A stretch of 64,000 nucleotides of DNA from positions 558,001 through 622,000 of the forward strand of contig CAWFYE010000007.1 of NCBI GenBank assembly GCA_963819975.1. Reading direction: 5' to 3'. The notes under the pieces are model-generated. The model had not been told where the DNA came from. It ran no database searches and saw only the letters and a program-made list of their open reading frames with translations. The stretch is from Palsa-1392 sp963819975 (GTDB lineage: Bacteria > Verrucomicrobiota > Verrucomicrobiia > Chthoniobacterales > UBA10450). This document shows positions 16,741-25,598 of the stretch, one piece after another; the stretch's first letter is position 1; each line of letters begins with the position of its first letter. A program made the position numbers and the translations under genes.

Positions 16741-16954
16741 GGTTTCTCTTAACTCATCGCGCTGTGCCGTCTCCCTGCGCGTCCCTTGAGCGCACGAAAT
16801 TACTTACGGCTTATCGGAGCGCGTGGCAATCGTGGAGTAACACTTGGGCCCGCGGACGATTCGTTAGGTTAGCCGATCAAGCTCGACCTCCCGCGCGGCC
16901 GTCTTTTTGCTCCTGAGCAAACGATCGTGCACCCGGACTTCGGCGGAGAAAGAA
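16741..16954. promoter_or_regulatory. divergent intergenic region: likely promoter of the hydrogenase operon
   Basis: The only sizeable gap at the 5' end of the hydrogenase operon, with the ferredoxin unit starting in the opposite direction. I cannot identify convincing -35/-10 boxes or an operator by eye. It contains one near-copy of the recurrent 9-mer (TCGTTAGGT at 16861). Location is the only evidence for the call. Confidence 0.4.
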
Positions 16955-17095
16955 ATGACTTCGGGCCAAGACGCCACTTGCGAGATCGAACTCGACGGTG
17001 GTATCAATGCAGGAGGACCCGCCGAGATCGTGACCGCAGGAGGAGAACTTCTCGGCCCCGCATCCGGTTCGCCTAACGAATCAAAACAGGAATAA
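16955..17095 (+). CDS. possible 46-aa protein upstream of ferredoxin
   Basis: A short open frame from an ATG with GGAG just upstream, ending 3 bases before the ferredoxin ATG. The product starts MTSGQDATCEIELDGG, is Gly/Ala-rich, and ends PNESKQE, encoded by a perfect copy of the recurrent 9-mer. An overlapping minus-strand frame (16864-17142) has equally plausible codon use, so the coding status is uncertain. It may simply be the 5' leader of the ferredoxin mRNA. Confidence 0.3.
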   Translation: MTSGQDATCEIELDGGINAGGPAEIVTAGGELLGPASGSPNESKQE

Positions 17096-17098
17096 TTT

Positions 17099-17419
17099 AT
17101 GCCACATATCGTGACCAATAAATGTGTCGGGTGCAAATTCACCGACTGTGTCGTGGTCTGTCCCGTCGCCTGCTTCTACGAGATTGAGGGACAGCTTGTC
17201 ATTCACCCGGAGGAATGCATCGATTGCATGGCCTGCGTGGACGAGTGCCCGGTCCATGCCATCTACGCGGAGGAGGATGTTCCATCGGAGTTTCAATCGG
17301 ACATTGAACTCAACGCCACCGAAGCCCATAAAGTGCAGGAGTCCGGGCAGGGCGCGATCGAGACGAAAAAAGATCCTTTGCCGACCGCGGAGGCCAGAAA
17401 AGCGGAACTGGGCTACTAG
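17099..17419 (+). CDS. fdxA: 7Fe ferredoxin, FdxA-type
   Basis: A 106-residue soluble ferredoxin with one [3Fe-4S] and one [4Fe-4S] cluster. The pattern is CVGCKFTDCVVVCPV, where the atypical spacing of the first set is that of 7Fe ferredoxins, then CIDCMACVDECPVHA for the second. The C-terminal half is a helical extension typical of FdxA (NATEAHKVQESGQGAIETK). It is divergent from the hydrogenase operon, so it could carry electrons for that system, but FdxA genes are also common elsewhere. Confidence 0.93.
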   Translation: MPHIVTNKCVGCKFTDCVVVCPVACFYEIEGQLVIHPEECIDCMACVDECPVHAIYAEEDVPSEFQSDIELNATEAHKVQESGQGAIETKKDPLPTAEARKAELGY

Positions 17420-17445
17420 CCTGACGCCTCTGGCACTTTTTGGTC

Positions 17446-17874
17446 ATGCCGAAAGCTGCCCTGACCGACTCCCCGTTTTTCGTTGCGGTTGTCGCCGCCA
17501 TCGAAAAGAAAGTCGGGGAAGGCGATCGGATCGCGCACGCGAACGATATTCAACTGACCGACGCCCAGGTCATTTCGTTGCTGACCAAGGTCGCAGCCAG
17601 AGCCCGGGGGAAGACGGTAAAGATCGATCCGCCGCGGGTTCCGCGAGATCAAATTCTGACCGCCTTGGGCGAACAACTTGGCTTGTTACGTGCTTCAATC
17701 TTCGAAAAGAAAATCGGTCCTGACGGAACCGAGGTTGAAATACTTTTCCCGACCGAGCATTGGGTGGCGGCGGTGAAAGTCGTGCAGAAATCGATTCGCC
17801 TCGGCACCGGGAAATTACGCGGGTCGCGCGGTTTTCTCGACTCCTTGAGCATCTTCCTTTCCCGAACCGCCTAA
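17446..17874 (+). CDS. conserved hypothetical protein, 142 aa
   Basis: A 142-residue cytosolic, mixed alpha/beta protein starting MPKAALTDSPFFVAVVAAIEKKVGEG, with a central DPPRVPRDQILTALGEQLG and EKKIGPDGTEVEIL. No known domain is recognised. It follows ferredoxin by 26 bases and converges on the aminotransferase gene; the two stop codons overlap inside a single CGCCTAACG motif. The upstream TTG at 17440 is less likely than the ATG used here. Confidence 0.7.
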   Translation: MPKAALTDSPFFVAVVAAIEKKVGEGDRIAHANDIQLTDAQVISLLTKVAARARGKTVKIDPPRVPRDQILTALGEQLGLLRASIFEKKIGPDGTEVEILFPTEHWVAAVKVVQKSIRLGTGKLRGSRGFLDSLSIFLSRTA

Positions 17875-18956
17875 CGTTTTCCAAATTCATCGAGGGCGGC
17901 GCTCAATCTTTCCAGACCGGCTCGCAAGGCCGCTGTCTCGCCGCCGATTCCAAGTCGGAAATGGCGGGGCGATTCGAAGAATGCTCCGGGCACAACCGAG
18001 GTCTCGTATCTCTCGCGCAGCAGTTTGAAAAACGCTTCCGGGTCGCCCTCAGACAAACGCGGAAAATAGACCGAACCCGCAGCGGGACGAAAACATTCCA
18101 AGTCGGCGCGCGAATCGAGAAAAGCCTCGAGGATCGGGCGATTGGTCTCGAGGACGACGCGGGCGCGTTCGCGAAACTGCGCCAGGTGATCGAACGCCAT
18201 CACCGACATCCGCTCGGCCGGATGCGCGGGAGTGGCCGCGAAGAGGTCGTTCAAGAGCCAAATTCGTCGGGCCAAGTCCGGCGCGGCCAGGATCCAGCCG
18301 CAGCGCAGGCCGCTCAAGCCGTAGGCTTTCGTCAGGCTGCTCGTCACGAGGAAGCTTTCGCCTAACGAGAAAGCAGAGGGCTGCGCCTCCGCGAAGAGCA
18401 TCTCGAGATAAACTTCGTCCACCAGGACGCGGGCCCCGGCGCGTTGGGCCATTTCGCCGATCGCGTGCAGCGTCTCGGTTGGAATCATGGCGCTGGTCGG
18501 GTTGTGCAGATTGCTCAGTACGACCAACCGGGTCGCGGGCCTGATCGCTCGCTCCATCTCGGCGAGCACAAAATCGAAATTGTTTTCAGACCGGCGCGCA
18601 ACGCGCTGCACCCGCGCCTCCAGATAATGCAGAGCATCGAGGAGAAGCCCGTAAGTCGGTTCTTCGACCACGACCTCATCGCCGGGTTCGAGGAGCGCAG
18701 CCATTGCAAGGTGATTCGCCATCGAAGTCCCCTCCGCGGTGACGATGCATTCCACGGGCGCGCCGGTATGCCGCGCGATCCGCTCCAGGAGCGGCCCGTA
18801 GCCATAGCCGCCGCCAGTGATCTCTAGCTCCTCGACCTCTAGTGGAAAATCGGCCCGCATCACGCTCGTTAGGCCGCTGGTCGCGAGATTGAAGGGCGCG
18901 GTGGAACGGGTCTTGGCCCACTCCATGTAGCGCGAGCGCTTTTTCTCCAGGTTCAT
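17871..18956 (-). CDS. PLP-dependent class I/II aminotransferase
   Basis: About 361 residues, fold type I. Visible motifs are GGGYGYGPLLERIARHTG, TAEGTSMANHLAMAALLEPGDEV (cofactor phosphate region), SNLHNPTSAMI (substrate/PLP Asn), VLVDEVYLEML (Asp/Tyr pair) and TSSLTKAYGLSGLRCGWI (Schiff-base Lys). The start at MNLEKKRSRYMEW overlaps the permease stop by 4 bases, so the two genes are coupled. Substrate is not deducible. Pairing with an amino-acid permease suggests amino-acid catabolism. Confidence 0.9.
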   Translation of the reverse strand: MNLEKKRSRYMEWAKTRSTAPFNLATSGLTSVMRADFPLEVEELEITGGGYGYGPLLERIARHTGAPVECIVTAEGTSMANHLAMAALLEPGDEVVVEEPTYGLLLDALHYLEARVQRVARRSENNFDFVLAEMERAIRPATRLVVLSNLHNPTSAMIPTETLHAIGEMAQRAGARVLVDEVYLEMLFAEAQPSAFSLGESFLVTSSLTKAYGLSGLRCGWILAAPDLARRIWLLNDLFAATPAHPAERMSVMAFDHLAQFRERARVVLETNRPILEAFLDSRADLECFRPAAGSVYFPRLSEGDPEAFFKLLRERYETSVVPGAFFESPRHFRLGIGGETAALRAGLERLSAALDEFGKR

Positions 18957-20275
18957 CGCCAGAGAAAGTAGACGGGCAAACCGGCGAGCGCGATCCCGAG
19001 CCCGATGAAGGCGCGCTTTGGATCGTGCGCAAAAGTGCTGAGTACGATGAGCCATTGCGCGGCGATGAAAACAAGCGTCGTCCAAGGATGTCCCGGCACG
19101 CGGAAACTGGCCGGGCTGCTCTCTCTTCGGCGCAAGACGAAGAGACAGACCGCCGTTAGGCCGAAAAAGATGCAATCCATCGCCACGACGTAGTTCACGA
19201 CCTGCGCATATGTCCCGGCCAGGGCGATCACGATCGCCCACACGCCTTGCAGAATGATCGCCACCACCGGCACACGGGTGCGCGGATGGACCCAGGCCAC
19301 GCCCCGGAAAAAGACGCCGTCCTGCGCCATCGCGAAATAAACTCGCGGCGCAGTGAGCATCGATTGCGCGAGAAATCCAAAGGCCGAGATCGCAATGCCG
19401 GCGGCAATTAATTGTCCGCCGCGCGCTCCGAGCAACTGCCGCATGACGGATGACGCCGGGGTGGTCGCCTGCGCCAGCCCGGGCGCCCCGAGCACGCGCA
19501 GGTAAACGAAATTAACCGACACGTAAACCGCGATCACGCCCAGGACGCCAAGGATCAAGCCGCGCGGCAGCGTCCGGCGCGGATCGCGCACTTCGCCGCC
19601 GAGAAAACTCGCTGTCTGCCAGCCGCCGTAAGCAAAAAGAACCGGGGTCATGGCCGCGCCGAACGCGAGCAGGAGATTCATCGATGCCGGGCGATCGAGC
19701 AGCGGACGCCACGCGATCTGCGAATCGCCGCCGCGCCAGAAGCTGGCCGATTCAAGAAGTGCGATCGCGCCTATTGCGGTCAGCGTCAGAAGCGATTGCA
19801 CTCGGCTGCCGGCGCGCACTCCGAGGCAATTGATCGCGGTCAGCAACCCGAGCGCACTGGCGGCGACTAACGAATCGCTCACCGGCCACTGCGTCAGCTC
19901 AAGAAAATAGCGGGCAAAAGTGACCGCGACCGCCGCCATTCCGCCAGTTTGAATGACCAGCAGCAGCACCCAGCCATAGGTGAATGCCACCGCGGGGTGG
20001 AGCGCCTCGCGCAGGTAGGCGTATTGCCCGCCGACAACCGGCATCCGCGCAGCCAGTTCGGCGTAAATGAATCCGCCGGCAAGCGCGATCAGGCCACCCG
20101 CGATCCAGGCCCCGAGGATGAGCGGCCCGGTATGAACTCGCTCCGCCACGATGTAGGGGTTGATGAAAATGCCGGCACCGATGATGCCGCCCATCACCGC
20201 CATGGTGGTGCCGAAAAGGCCGAGCTGGCGAGCGAGATTACCCCTCTCGTTAGGCGCAGCGCCGGTTGGACTCAT
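18953..20275 (-). CDS. APC-family amino-acid permease
   Basis: A 440-residue transporter with about 12 hydrophobic segments. The first contains GTTMAVMGGIIGAGIFINP, the GxG(I/A)GxGIF helix-1 motif of the amino acid-polyamine-organocation family. YAELAARMPVVGGQYAYLREALHP matches the conserved helix 2-3 region (PxxGGxYxYL). It is followed directly by the aminotransferase. Specificity is unknown. Confidence 0.92.
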   Translation of the reverse strand: MSPTGAAPNERGNLARQLGLFGTTMAVMGGIIGAGIFINPYIVAERVHTGPLILGAWIAGGLIALAGGFIYAELAARMPVVGGQYAYLREALHPAVAFTYGWVLLLVIQTGGMAAVAVTFARYFLELTQWPVSDSLVAASALGLLTAINCLGVRAGSRVQSLLTLTAIGAIALLESASFWRGGDSQIAWRPLLDRPASMNLLLAFGAAMTPVLFAYGGWQTASFLGGEVRDPRRTLPRGLILGVLGVIAVYVSVNFVYLRVLGAPGLAQATTPASSVMRQLLGARGGQLIAAGIAISAFGFLAQSMLTAPRVYFAMAQDGVFFRGVAWVHPRTRVPVVAIILQGVWAIVIALAGTYAQVVNYVVAMDCIFFGLTAVCLFVLRRRESSPASFRVPGHPWTTLVFIAAQWLIVLSTFAHDPKRAFIGLGIALAGLPVYFLWR

Positions 20276-20303
20276 GACGCGAGCTTTGCCGGTTTAGCGA
20301 TCG

Positions 20304-20987
20304 TTATTTCTCGGCAATATCCCACCACTTCGAGAGCCGTGCAGTCGGCATGGATGGGACCGGGTGATCCGCCGGGCTGTAGTGCGAGGTGCAATTGAAG
20401 AGCGTCAGGCGGGCATGCGCCGCGTCCTTGAAGTCGACGATGTTCAAGGCCGCCGGGCTTTGATCGAGATTGTCGCGATAACGCCGCGGATCGAACCCGA
20501 GAAGTGAGCTGAGCAGGAGGCGGATCGTCGCTTTGTGCGAAACGATGATTGCCGATTCGTCTGAATGCGAGCGCACGATCTCGAGCAGGACCGGAAGGGC
20601 GCGGGCCGTCACTGCCAGGCCGCTCTCGCCGCCATCTGGTGCGAAGGTATAAGGATCTTCCTCCCAGGCGGCCGCTTCTTCGGGATATTTTTCGTCTACC
20701 TCGCGACGAGTCATCTGCTCCCAGCGCCCGTGCGAAATCTCACGCAAGCCATCGCGCCGTTGCACTTCGAGTCCGTGCGGCTTGGCGATAATGCTCGCGG
20801 TCTCCACCGTGCGGCCGAGCGGTGAGGCGTAAACCGCCGCCACCTTCTCGGTCTTCAACCGCTCGCCGAGGAGCCGTGCCTGCTCGCGGCCTTCATCGGA
20901 AAGCTCGACATCGGTCGCCCCGGCAAAGCGATCTTCTGCCGTCAAAACCGTTGCCCCATGCCGGATCAGGAAAATGCGCGTGCTCAT
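20304..20987 (-). CDS. histidine phosphatase (phosphoglycerate mutase-like)
   Basis: A 227-residue enzyme of the RHG superfamily. The catalytic motif LIRHGATVLT is at the N terminus, ASPLGRTVETA supplies the second Arg, LREISHGRWEQMTRREV the catalytic Glu region, and IIVSHKATIRLLL the second catalytic His. It is close to GpmB/CobC/PhoE-type small phosphatases; the substrate is unknown. A C-terminal extension of about 20 residues follows the core. Confidence 0.9.
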   Translation of the reverse strand: MSTRIFLIRHGATVLTAEDRFAGATDVELSDEGREQARLLGERLKTEKVAAVYASPLGRTVETASIIAKPHGLEVQRRDGLREISHGRWEQMTRREVDEKYPEEAAAWEEDPYTFAPDGGESGLAVTARALPVLLEIVRSHSDESAIIVSHKATIRLLLSSLLGFDPRRYRDNLDQSPAALNIVDFKDAAHARLTLFNCTSHYSPADHPVPSMPTARLSKWWDIAEK

Positions 20988-21074
20988 GGCTCGCTATGTT
21001 AACGGGAAGTCCGCGTAAAGGAATCGCAATGTTCCCTGGCGGCGATACGCCGACGGGCGGACCGTGGTTTCCGT

Positions 21075-21305
21075 ATGAGCAAGGGTCGAACCATCCAGGT
21101 GAAAGTGAAACCGAACTCACGCGCGAGCTCGTTCGAGGAGCGGGATGGCGTCTGGGAGGCACGGCTGAAGTCGCCGCCTGTAGATGGCCGGGCGAACGCG
21201 GAATTGGTCTCGCTGATCGCGGCGCGGTTCGGATGCCCGAAGGCGGCGATCACGATCAAGAGCGGGAGGTCCGGTCGAATGAAACTGGTGCGAATCGAGG
21301 GGTGA
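21075..21305 (+). CDS. DUF167/YggU-family protein
   Basis: A 76-residue DUF167 protein: IQVKVKPNSRASSFEE, then LKSPPVDGRANAELVSLIA, the family's most conserved block, and IKSGRSGRMKLVRI. Length and motif order are typical. Function is unknown. It is convergent with the secreted protein gene ending at 21309. Confidence 0.9.
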   Translation: MSKGRTIQVKVKPNSRASSFEERDGVWEARLKSPPVDGRANAELVSLIAARFGCPKAAITIKSGRSGRMKLVRIEG

Positions 21306-21308
21306 AAC

Positions 21309-22664
21309 CTACATCCGCGGCCGCCGCGGAGAAGCACTTGGCAAAGGCGTGGCAGTTGGCGGCGGTGACGGCGGCTGCGGTTGCTCTGTGCGCAAGGGCG
21401 ACACTTCGGTACCTCGCCGGGTGGCGACGATGAGGGTGGATTGCCGCGGGCTCCAGCGGTAGCCGATGCCAAACCCGAGCGGCGCCGGGTTGCTCTGCTG
21501 ATAAAGGCCCTGGAGTTGCGGCTGGTAGTATTGCTTAAAGAGATCGATCGGCCCGGCGTAGCTCCCAAAATAACGGAGCAGCCACTTGCTCGGATCGAAG
21601 GCCGAGATCGGGATACCCGAGTCGTCCTGCACGATCGCGTTGCTCTGGTTAAGCAGAAAATCTCGCACCCGGCTGAAGCCGTTTTCAAACATCAGGTAAG
21701 AGGCCGACTTAAGCAGGCTCCCCCCGGTCCCCTGGGCCTCGCAAAATTTCAGGAAACCAGGCTGACTGCGAATCCCTTCGTTCGAAAGGTCAGTCGTGAA
21801 GTAATAGAGAGTCTGCTCCGCTCCGCCAGGCGCGCTCGAAAAAGTGATTTTGACTCCCGGCGTGAGGCTCTTCGACTTTTCGTTAAGCGACGCGGACTGT
21901 GGCTGCCCGCTTGTATCGAGCGTGATGAAGCTGATATCGGTGATCGTTTTCCCAGCCCGGGCGAGGAAGACGTAGAAGATCGGGAGTGTACCCTTGAGCT
22001 GCTCGTTTTGCAGATCGGTTTTCATGTCCTTGGTGATGAAGAAGGAAAAACTGAGCACGCTGTTGAGCGATTTCTGGAGATTTTGCAGGACGGGCGCGAG
22101 CGCCGGACCGCCAAAGTGCAGGACTTCGGGGAGCGATCCGATCGGTTCCGTGCCGGCGAGGATGTAAGTGCCGGCGTTCGGGAAAAACTGGTTGGCGTAG
22201 AGAAAATCGGGGCCGCTAAACATGTAGAAGACAACCGGGATCGGCTGGGTCGCGTCGGGCAAATAATTGACCTCCCAGTTGCGGATGCCGACGAACTGCC
22301 GCGTCGCCAATTTCGCCCAGGCCTCGTCAAAAAAAGCGGCGTGCTGCTGCCAGGCCGGGTCGAGGGTGAGGGCGGCGAGCGGCGAGCCTTCCGAGACTGG
22401 CAACCCGGCTAGAAAACGCGCGGTATCATTAACCGAGGCGGGACCGGCCGGCACGCTCGAGGCGCTGGCTGGCGCCGGAACACCCGGTGCCTGTGTCCCG
22501 GGGATCGGGGCTGGCGGAGGGGCATTTGGCACGACCTGCGGCGCAGGCGTTTGTTCCGGTTCGACGGGAAGGGCGCGGCGGATCTCCTGCCCGTCCGCGC
22601 TCGTCGCGCCAAGGCAGCACGCGAGGAGGATCAGCCTGACGAAGTGGGTTCCATGAAAGTGCAT
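21309..22664 (-). CDS. secreted hypothetical protein with Pro-rich N- and C-terminal regions
   Basis: About 451 residues. The N terminus MHFHGTHFVRLILLACCLGATSADG is a signal peptide, possibly lipoprotein-like. Residues 30-75 are Pro/Ala-rich. The central globular part contains FVGIRNWEVNYLPDATQP, VVFYMFSGPDFLYANQFFP and YILAGTEPIGSLPE, suggesting a beta-rich periplasmic domain. The C-terminal tail is again Pro-rich. The ATG at 22664 is preferred over the longer frame to 22712 because it starts at the signal peptide. I do not recognise the family. Confidence 0.8.
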   Translation of the reverse strand: MHFHGTHFVRLILLACCLGATSADGQEIRRALPVEPEQTPAPQVVPNAPPPAPIPGTQAPGVPAPASASSVPAGPASVNDTARFLAGLPVSEGSPLAALTLDPAWQQHAAFFDEAWAKLATRQFVGIRNWEVNYLPDATQPIPVVFYMFSGPDFLYANQFFPNAGTYILAGTEPIGSLPEVLHFGGPALAPVLQNLQKSLNSVLSFSFFITKDMKTDLQNEQLKGTLPIFYVFLARAGKTITDISFITLDTSGQPQSASLNEKSKSLTPGVKITFSSAPGGAEQTLYYFTTDLSNEGIRSQPGFLKFCEAQGTGGSLLKSASYLMFENGFSRVRDFLLNQSNAIVQDDSGIPISAFDPSKWLLRYFGSYAGPIDLFKQYYQPQLQGLYQQSNPAPLGFGIGYRWSPRQSTLIVATRRGTEVSPLRTEQPQPPSPPPTATPLPSASPRRPRM

Positions 22665-22698
22665 GTCTATTGGTAATCGGATCGGGCGCCGCGGCTGG

Positions 22699-23427
22699 TC
22701 AGCGCGACGCAATCCGCCGGCGCAAATTCACGACCTCCCCAAACATGCGCAAGCTGTCGCGTACAATATGCAGTTTGCTCCCCTCATGATGGTCCCAGCG
22801 CACCGGCACCTCCAGCATCCGCAGCCCGCCTCGTTGCGCGAGCAAAAGCAGTTCCACGTCAAAACCAAACCCGTCGATCTCGGCCCGCTCGAGGATCGGA
22901 CGCGCCGCTTCCATCCGGAAGGCTTTGAAACCGCATTGCGTGTCGGAAAACGGCAGGCCGGTAAGCAGACGCACGATGCCGTTAAAAATCTTCCCGCCTT
23001 GTTCGCGCCGCCACGGTTGCCGACTGCCGATCAGGCTCCGATCGAGCGCGCGTGAGCCGAAGACGATGTCATAGTTTCCCGTCTCGATCGGCTCGACGAT
23101 TTTCGGCAACTCTGTCATCGGGGTCGAGAGGTCGGCATCGGAAAAAAGCGCGATCGGCGCTTCGGCCGCGAGCAAACCGGCACGGACGGCGTGACCCTTG
23201 CCGCGGTTCTCGGCGAAGCGCAAAACACGCGCCGACACGTCGGGGTGGTAGGCGAAGAATTCTTCCGCGACCCGCGCCGTCCCGTCGCTCGAGCCGTCGT
23301 CGACCACGATCAACTGCGCGGTCGGGCGGTATTCCTCAAGGTATTTGAGCAGGGCGCGCAGGTTATCAGCCAGGCGCCGGGCTTCATTGTAAGCCGGGAT
23401 GATGAGAGCGAGCGGTGGACGTTTCAT
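22699..23427 (-). CDS. family 2 glycosyltransferase (dolichyl/undecaprenyl-phosphate glucosyltransferase-like)
   Basis: About 242 residues, GT-A fold. LALIIPAYNEARRLADNL opens the nucleotide-binding fold, VVDDGSSDGT and ALFSDADLSTPM (DxD-type) give the donor and metal sites, and DTQCGFKAFR is characteristic of dolichyl-phosphate beta-glucosyltransferase relatives. No C-terminal membrane domain is present. The start at MKRPPLAL avoids overlap with the upstream ferritin-VIT gene. Confidence 0.88.
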   Translation of the reverse strand: MKRPPLALIIPAYNEARRLADNLRALLKYLEEYRPTAQLIVVDDGSSDGTARVAEEFFAYHPDVSARVLRFAENRGKGHAVRAGLLAAEAPIALFSDADLSTPMTELPKIVEPIETGNYDIVFGSRALDRSLIGSRQPWRREQGGKIFNGIVRLLTGLPFSDTQCGFKAFRMEAARPILERAEIDGFGFDVELLLLAQRGGLRMLEVPVRWDHHEGSKLHIVRDSLRMFGEVVNLRRRIASR

Positions 23428-23440
23428 GTCTAGCGAGTGC

Positions 23441-24610
23441 CTAGCCAAGTGCGCCGAAGGCCAGGCCGAGGCCGTAGGTGACGACCGCCTCGATAATACC
23501 TACGATTGTCATTTCCATTCCCGACGCCCACCAGGAACGAATCGTAATCAGCGACTTGACCGCGCCGACCGCGAAGTGAGCCAGGATGCTGACGATGAAA
23601 GCCGCAATCACGGCCGGGAAGCCGCTCATGAAAAAGAAGGGAATGATCGGGATGAAAGCGCCAATCGCGGTCGAGAGAGCGGCGGAAAAAGCTGAGGTCC
23701 ATTGGTTAGGGAAATGGTGATGGGAAAGTCCAAGCTCGCTTTGTGCCATCGCCTGCACCATTTGCTCGGGCGATTCGGCCAGCCGCTCGGCCATGCGCTG
23801 CGATTCTTCCGGCGAGAAACCCTGCAGCTGGTAGAAAAGTGCCATCTCCTCGATTTCTTCCTCGGGATTTTCTTCCACCTCCGCTTTCTCGCGCGCGATT
23901 TCGGCTTCGTAGATTTCGCGCTCGCTTTTGTTGGCCAGATAGGCGCCCGCGCCCATCGAAAGTGCGGAGGCCATCATCCCGGCCAGACCGGCGATGAGGA
24001 TGTAATGCTGCTGGTTGTTGGTCGCGCCGGCCACGCCCGAGACGATGCCGAAGACCGCGCCGAGACCATCGTTCACGCCATAAATCGCGTCGCCCACCCA
24101 GCCGCCGCCGCGCCCGTGCCAGCGTTCGCGTTTCAAGATCGAGTCGAGCAGACCTTTCCGGCCTAACGAGAGCGGCGCCGGACTGCCCATCGTGTTCAGG
24201 ACGCGGGAGTGGGCTTTTTCTTCGAGCGCGGTCTGGCGCAGAAACTCCTGCTCTTCGTCATTCGCCCCTAGTCCGGCGGCGCGCTGCGCTTCGTAGCGTT
24301 CCTTGTCGCGATCTTCGGCCGCTTCCATCCGGCGAATGGCGACGTCGGCGCCGGCGGCGCGGTTCCACCAGCGGTTGAGTTTGCGTCGCCAGTCGTTTTT
24401 CAAAACCGGCGAGGCCGCGCCCAGCTCCTGCAATTTCGCTTCCCAGCGTTGCGCGTGGCGCTCTTCGGCTTCCGCCATCCGGAGCAGGATGCCGCGGCGT
24501 TTCTCATCCTGCTCGTTCGCCGCCAGGTCGCGATAAACTAGTGCTGTTTCTCGTTCCGCGCGCCAGTTAGCCTGGAGGGCGGAGACCGTTTTGGCGTCTT
24601 CGGGCTTCAT
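23441..24610 (-). CDS. ferritin-like/VIT1-CCC1 fusion (MbfA-like iron/manganese transporter)
   Basis: About 389 residues. Residues 1-150 are a rubrerythrin/erythrin-like four-helix domain with metal-ligand patterns RETALVYRDLAANEQ, AEAEERHAQRWEAKL and EEKAHSRVLNTM. Residues 165-389 are a VIT1/CCC1 membrane domain beginning DAIYGVNDGLGAVFGIVSGVAGA, with ALSMGAGAYLANKSEREIYEAE and three further hydrophobic segments. This domain pair is known from membrane-bound ferritin (MbfA)-type iron exporters. The start is at MKPEDAKTVSALQ; the longer open frame upstream lacks domain support. Confidence 0.9.
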   Translation of the reverse strand: MKPEDAKTVSALQANWRAERETALVYRDLAANEQDEKRRGILLRMAEAEERHAQRWEAKLQELGAASPVLKNDWRRKLNRWWNRAAGADVAIRRMEAAEDRDKERYEAQRAAGLGANDEEQEFLRQTALEEKAHSRVLNTMGSPAPLSLGRKGLLDSILKRERWHGRGGGWVGDAIYGVNDGLGAVFGIVSGVAGATNNQQHYILIAGLAGMMASALSMGAGAYLANKSEREIYEAEIAREKAEVEENPEEEIEEMALFYQLQGFSPEESQRMAERLAESPEQMVQAMAQSELGLSHHHFPNQWTSAFSAALSTAIGAFIPIIPFFFMSGFPAVIAAFIVSILAHFAVGAVKSLITIRSWWASGMEMTIVGIIEAVVTYGLGLAFGALG

Positions 24611-24650
24611 TCCGTCCGCTCTATTAGCGGGCTCCGCTTTGTTTTGGCAA

Positions 24651-25598
24651 CTACGGCCGCGAGAGAAGCGGAATTTTTTCTTTTGTCTGCTGGGCGGTGA
24701 TAACGAGGGCGACGGAGCCAACGATGACGGCGGCCGCGATCGCAGTGCGGAGCGACAAAGTTTCACCGGCGAAAAAAGCGCCGAGGAGTACGGCCACGAC
24801 CGGGTTGACGTAAGCATAGGTTGCGACCTTGGAAGGATCGCAATGGCGCAAGAGCCAGATGTAAGCGGTATAACCGACGACCGCGCCGATCAGGACCAGG
24901 TAAATAAAGGCGCCTGACGACACTGCGGTCACCTGGTTAAAGTGGAAGTTACGCGCTTCGCCATGGCCGAGTCCGGCGATGATCATGAGCCCGCCGCCGC
25001 AGAGCATGGTTTGGGCGGAAGAGAGAAAGGGCGAGCCGGAGTTGCGCGCCCAGCGCGAATAGAGCGAGCCAACCGACCAAAGGAGAGAACCAAACAGCAG
25101 GATCATCATTCCAAGGCCGGCATAATGCGAAGCGGTCGCCGGCGGCGCAGTGATGGCGGGACCAACCAGGATCCCGACGCCGGCGAATCCACCGGCAAGG
25201 CCGAGCATGACTAACGGCCGCGGCCGAGGCGCCGAGCCGGTCAGCCAGGCCAGGATCGCGATGTAGATTGGGACCGTTGCGACAAGCAGAGAAGCGAGGC
25301 CGGAGGGAACCCATTGCTCAGCCACGGTCACGCTGCCATTTCCAAAAAAGAGGAGACAGGCGCCGACGATGAGCGCGTTTCGCCATTCCGTGAGCGATGA
25401 CTTCGGCGCGCCCCGCCAGAGCGCGATCCCATACATGACGACGCCGGCAAGAAAGAAGCGAACGCCCGCCATCAAAAGCGGCGGGATCGATTTGATCGCG
25501 AGCAGGATGCCGAGGTAGGTCGAACCCCAGATGATATAGAGCGCCGCAAAGGCAGCGATGACGAGGAGTTTGCGGGGCGGCGGCGCCGAGCCGCTCAC
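24651..25598 (-). CDS. EamA/DMT-family transporter
   Basis: A 315-residue inner-membrane protein with ten hydrophobic segments in two EamA repeats: AALYIIWGSTYLGILLAI at the N terminus, and SLLWSVGSLYSRWARNSGSP at the start of the second repeat. YTAYIWLLRHCDPSKVATYAYVNPVVAVLLGAFFAGE is the characteristic late motif region. It is likely a metabolite exporter. It overlaps the molybdoenzyme gene by 4 bases. Confidence 0.9.
   Translation of the reverse strand: MSGSAPPPRKLLVIAAFAALYIIWGSTYLGILLAIKSIPPLLMAGVRFFLAGVVMYGIALWRGAPKSSLTEWRNALIVGACLLFFGNGSVTVAEQWVPSGLASLLVATVPIYIAILAWLTGSAPRPRPLVMLGLAGGFAGVGILVGPAITAPPATASHYAGLGMMILLFGSLLWSVGSLYSRWARNSGSPFLSSAQTMLCGGGLMIIAGLGHGEARNFHFNQVTAVSSGAFIYLVLIGAVVGYTAYIWLLRHCDPSKVATYAYVNPVVAVLLGAFFAGETLSLRTAIAAAVIVGSVALVITAQQTKEKIPLLSRP

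Noticed and set aside
16864..17142. 92-residue minus-strand frame across the ferredoxin start
   Set aside because: Would begin inside the ferredoxin gene and has no start signal or known domain; left only as an ambiguity.
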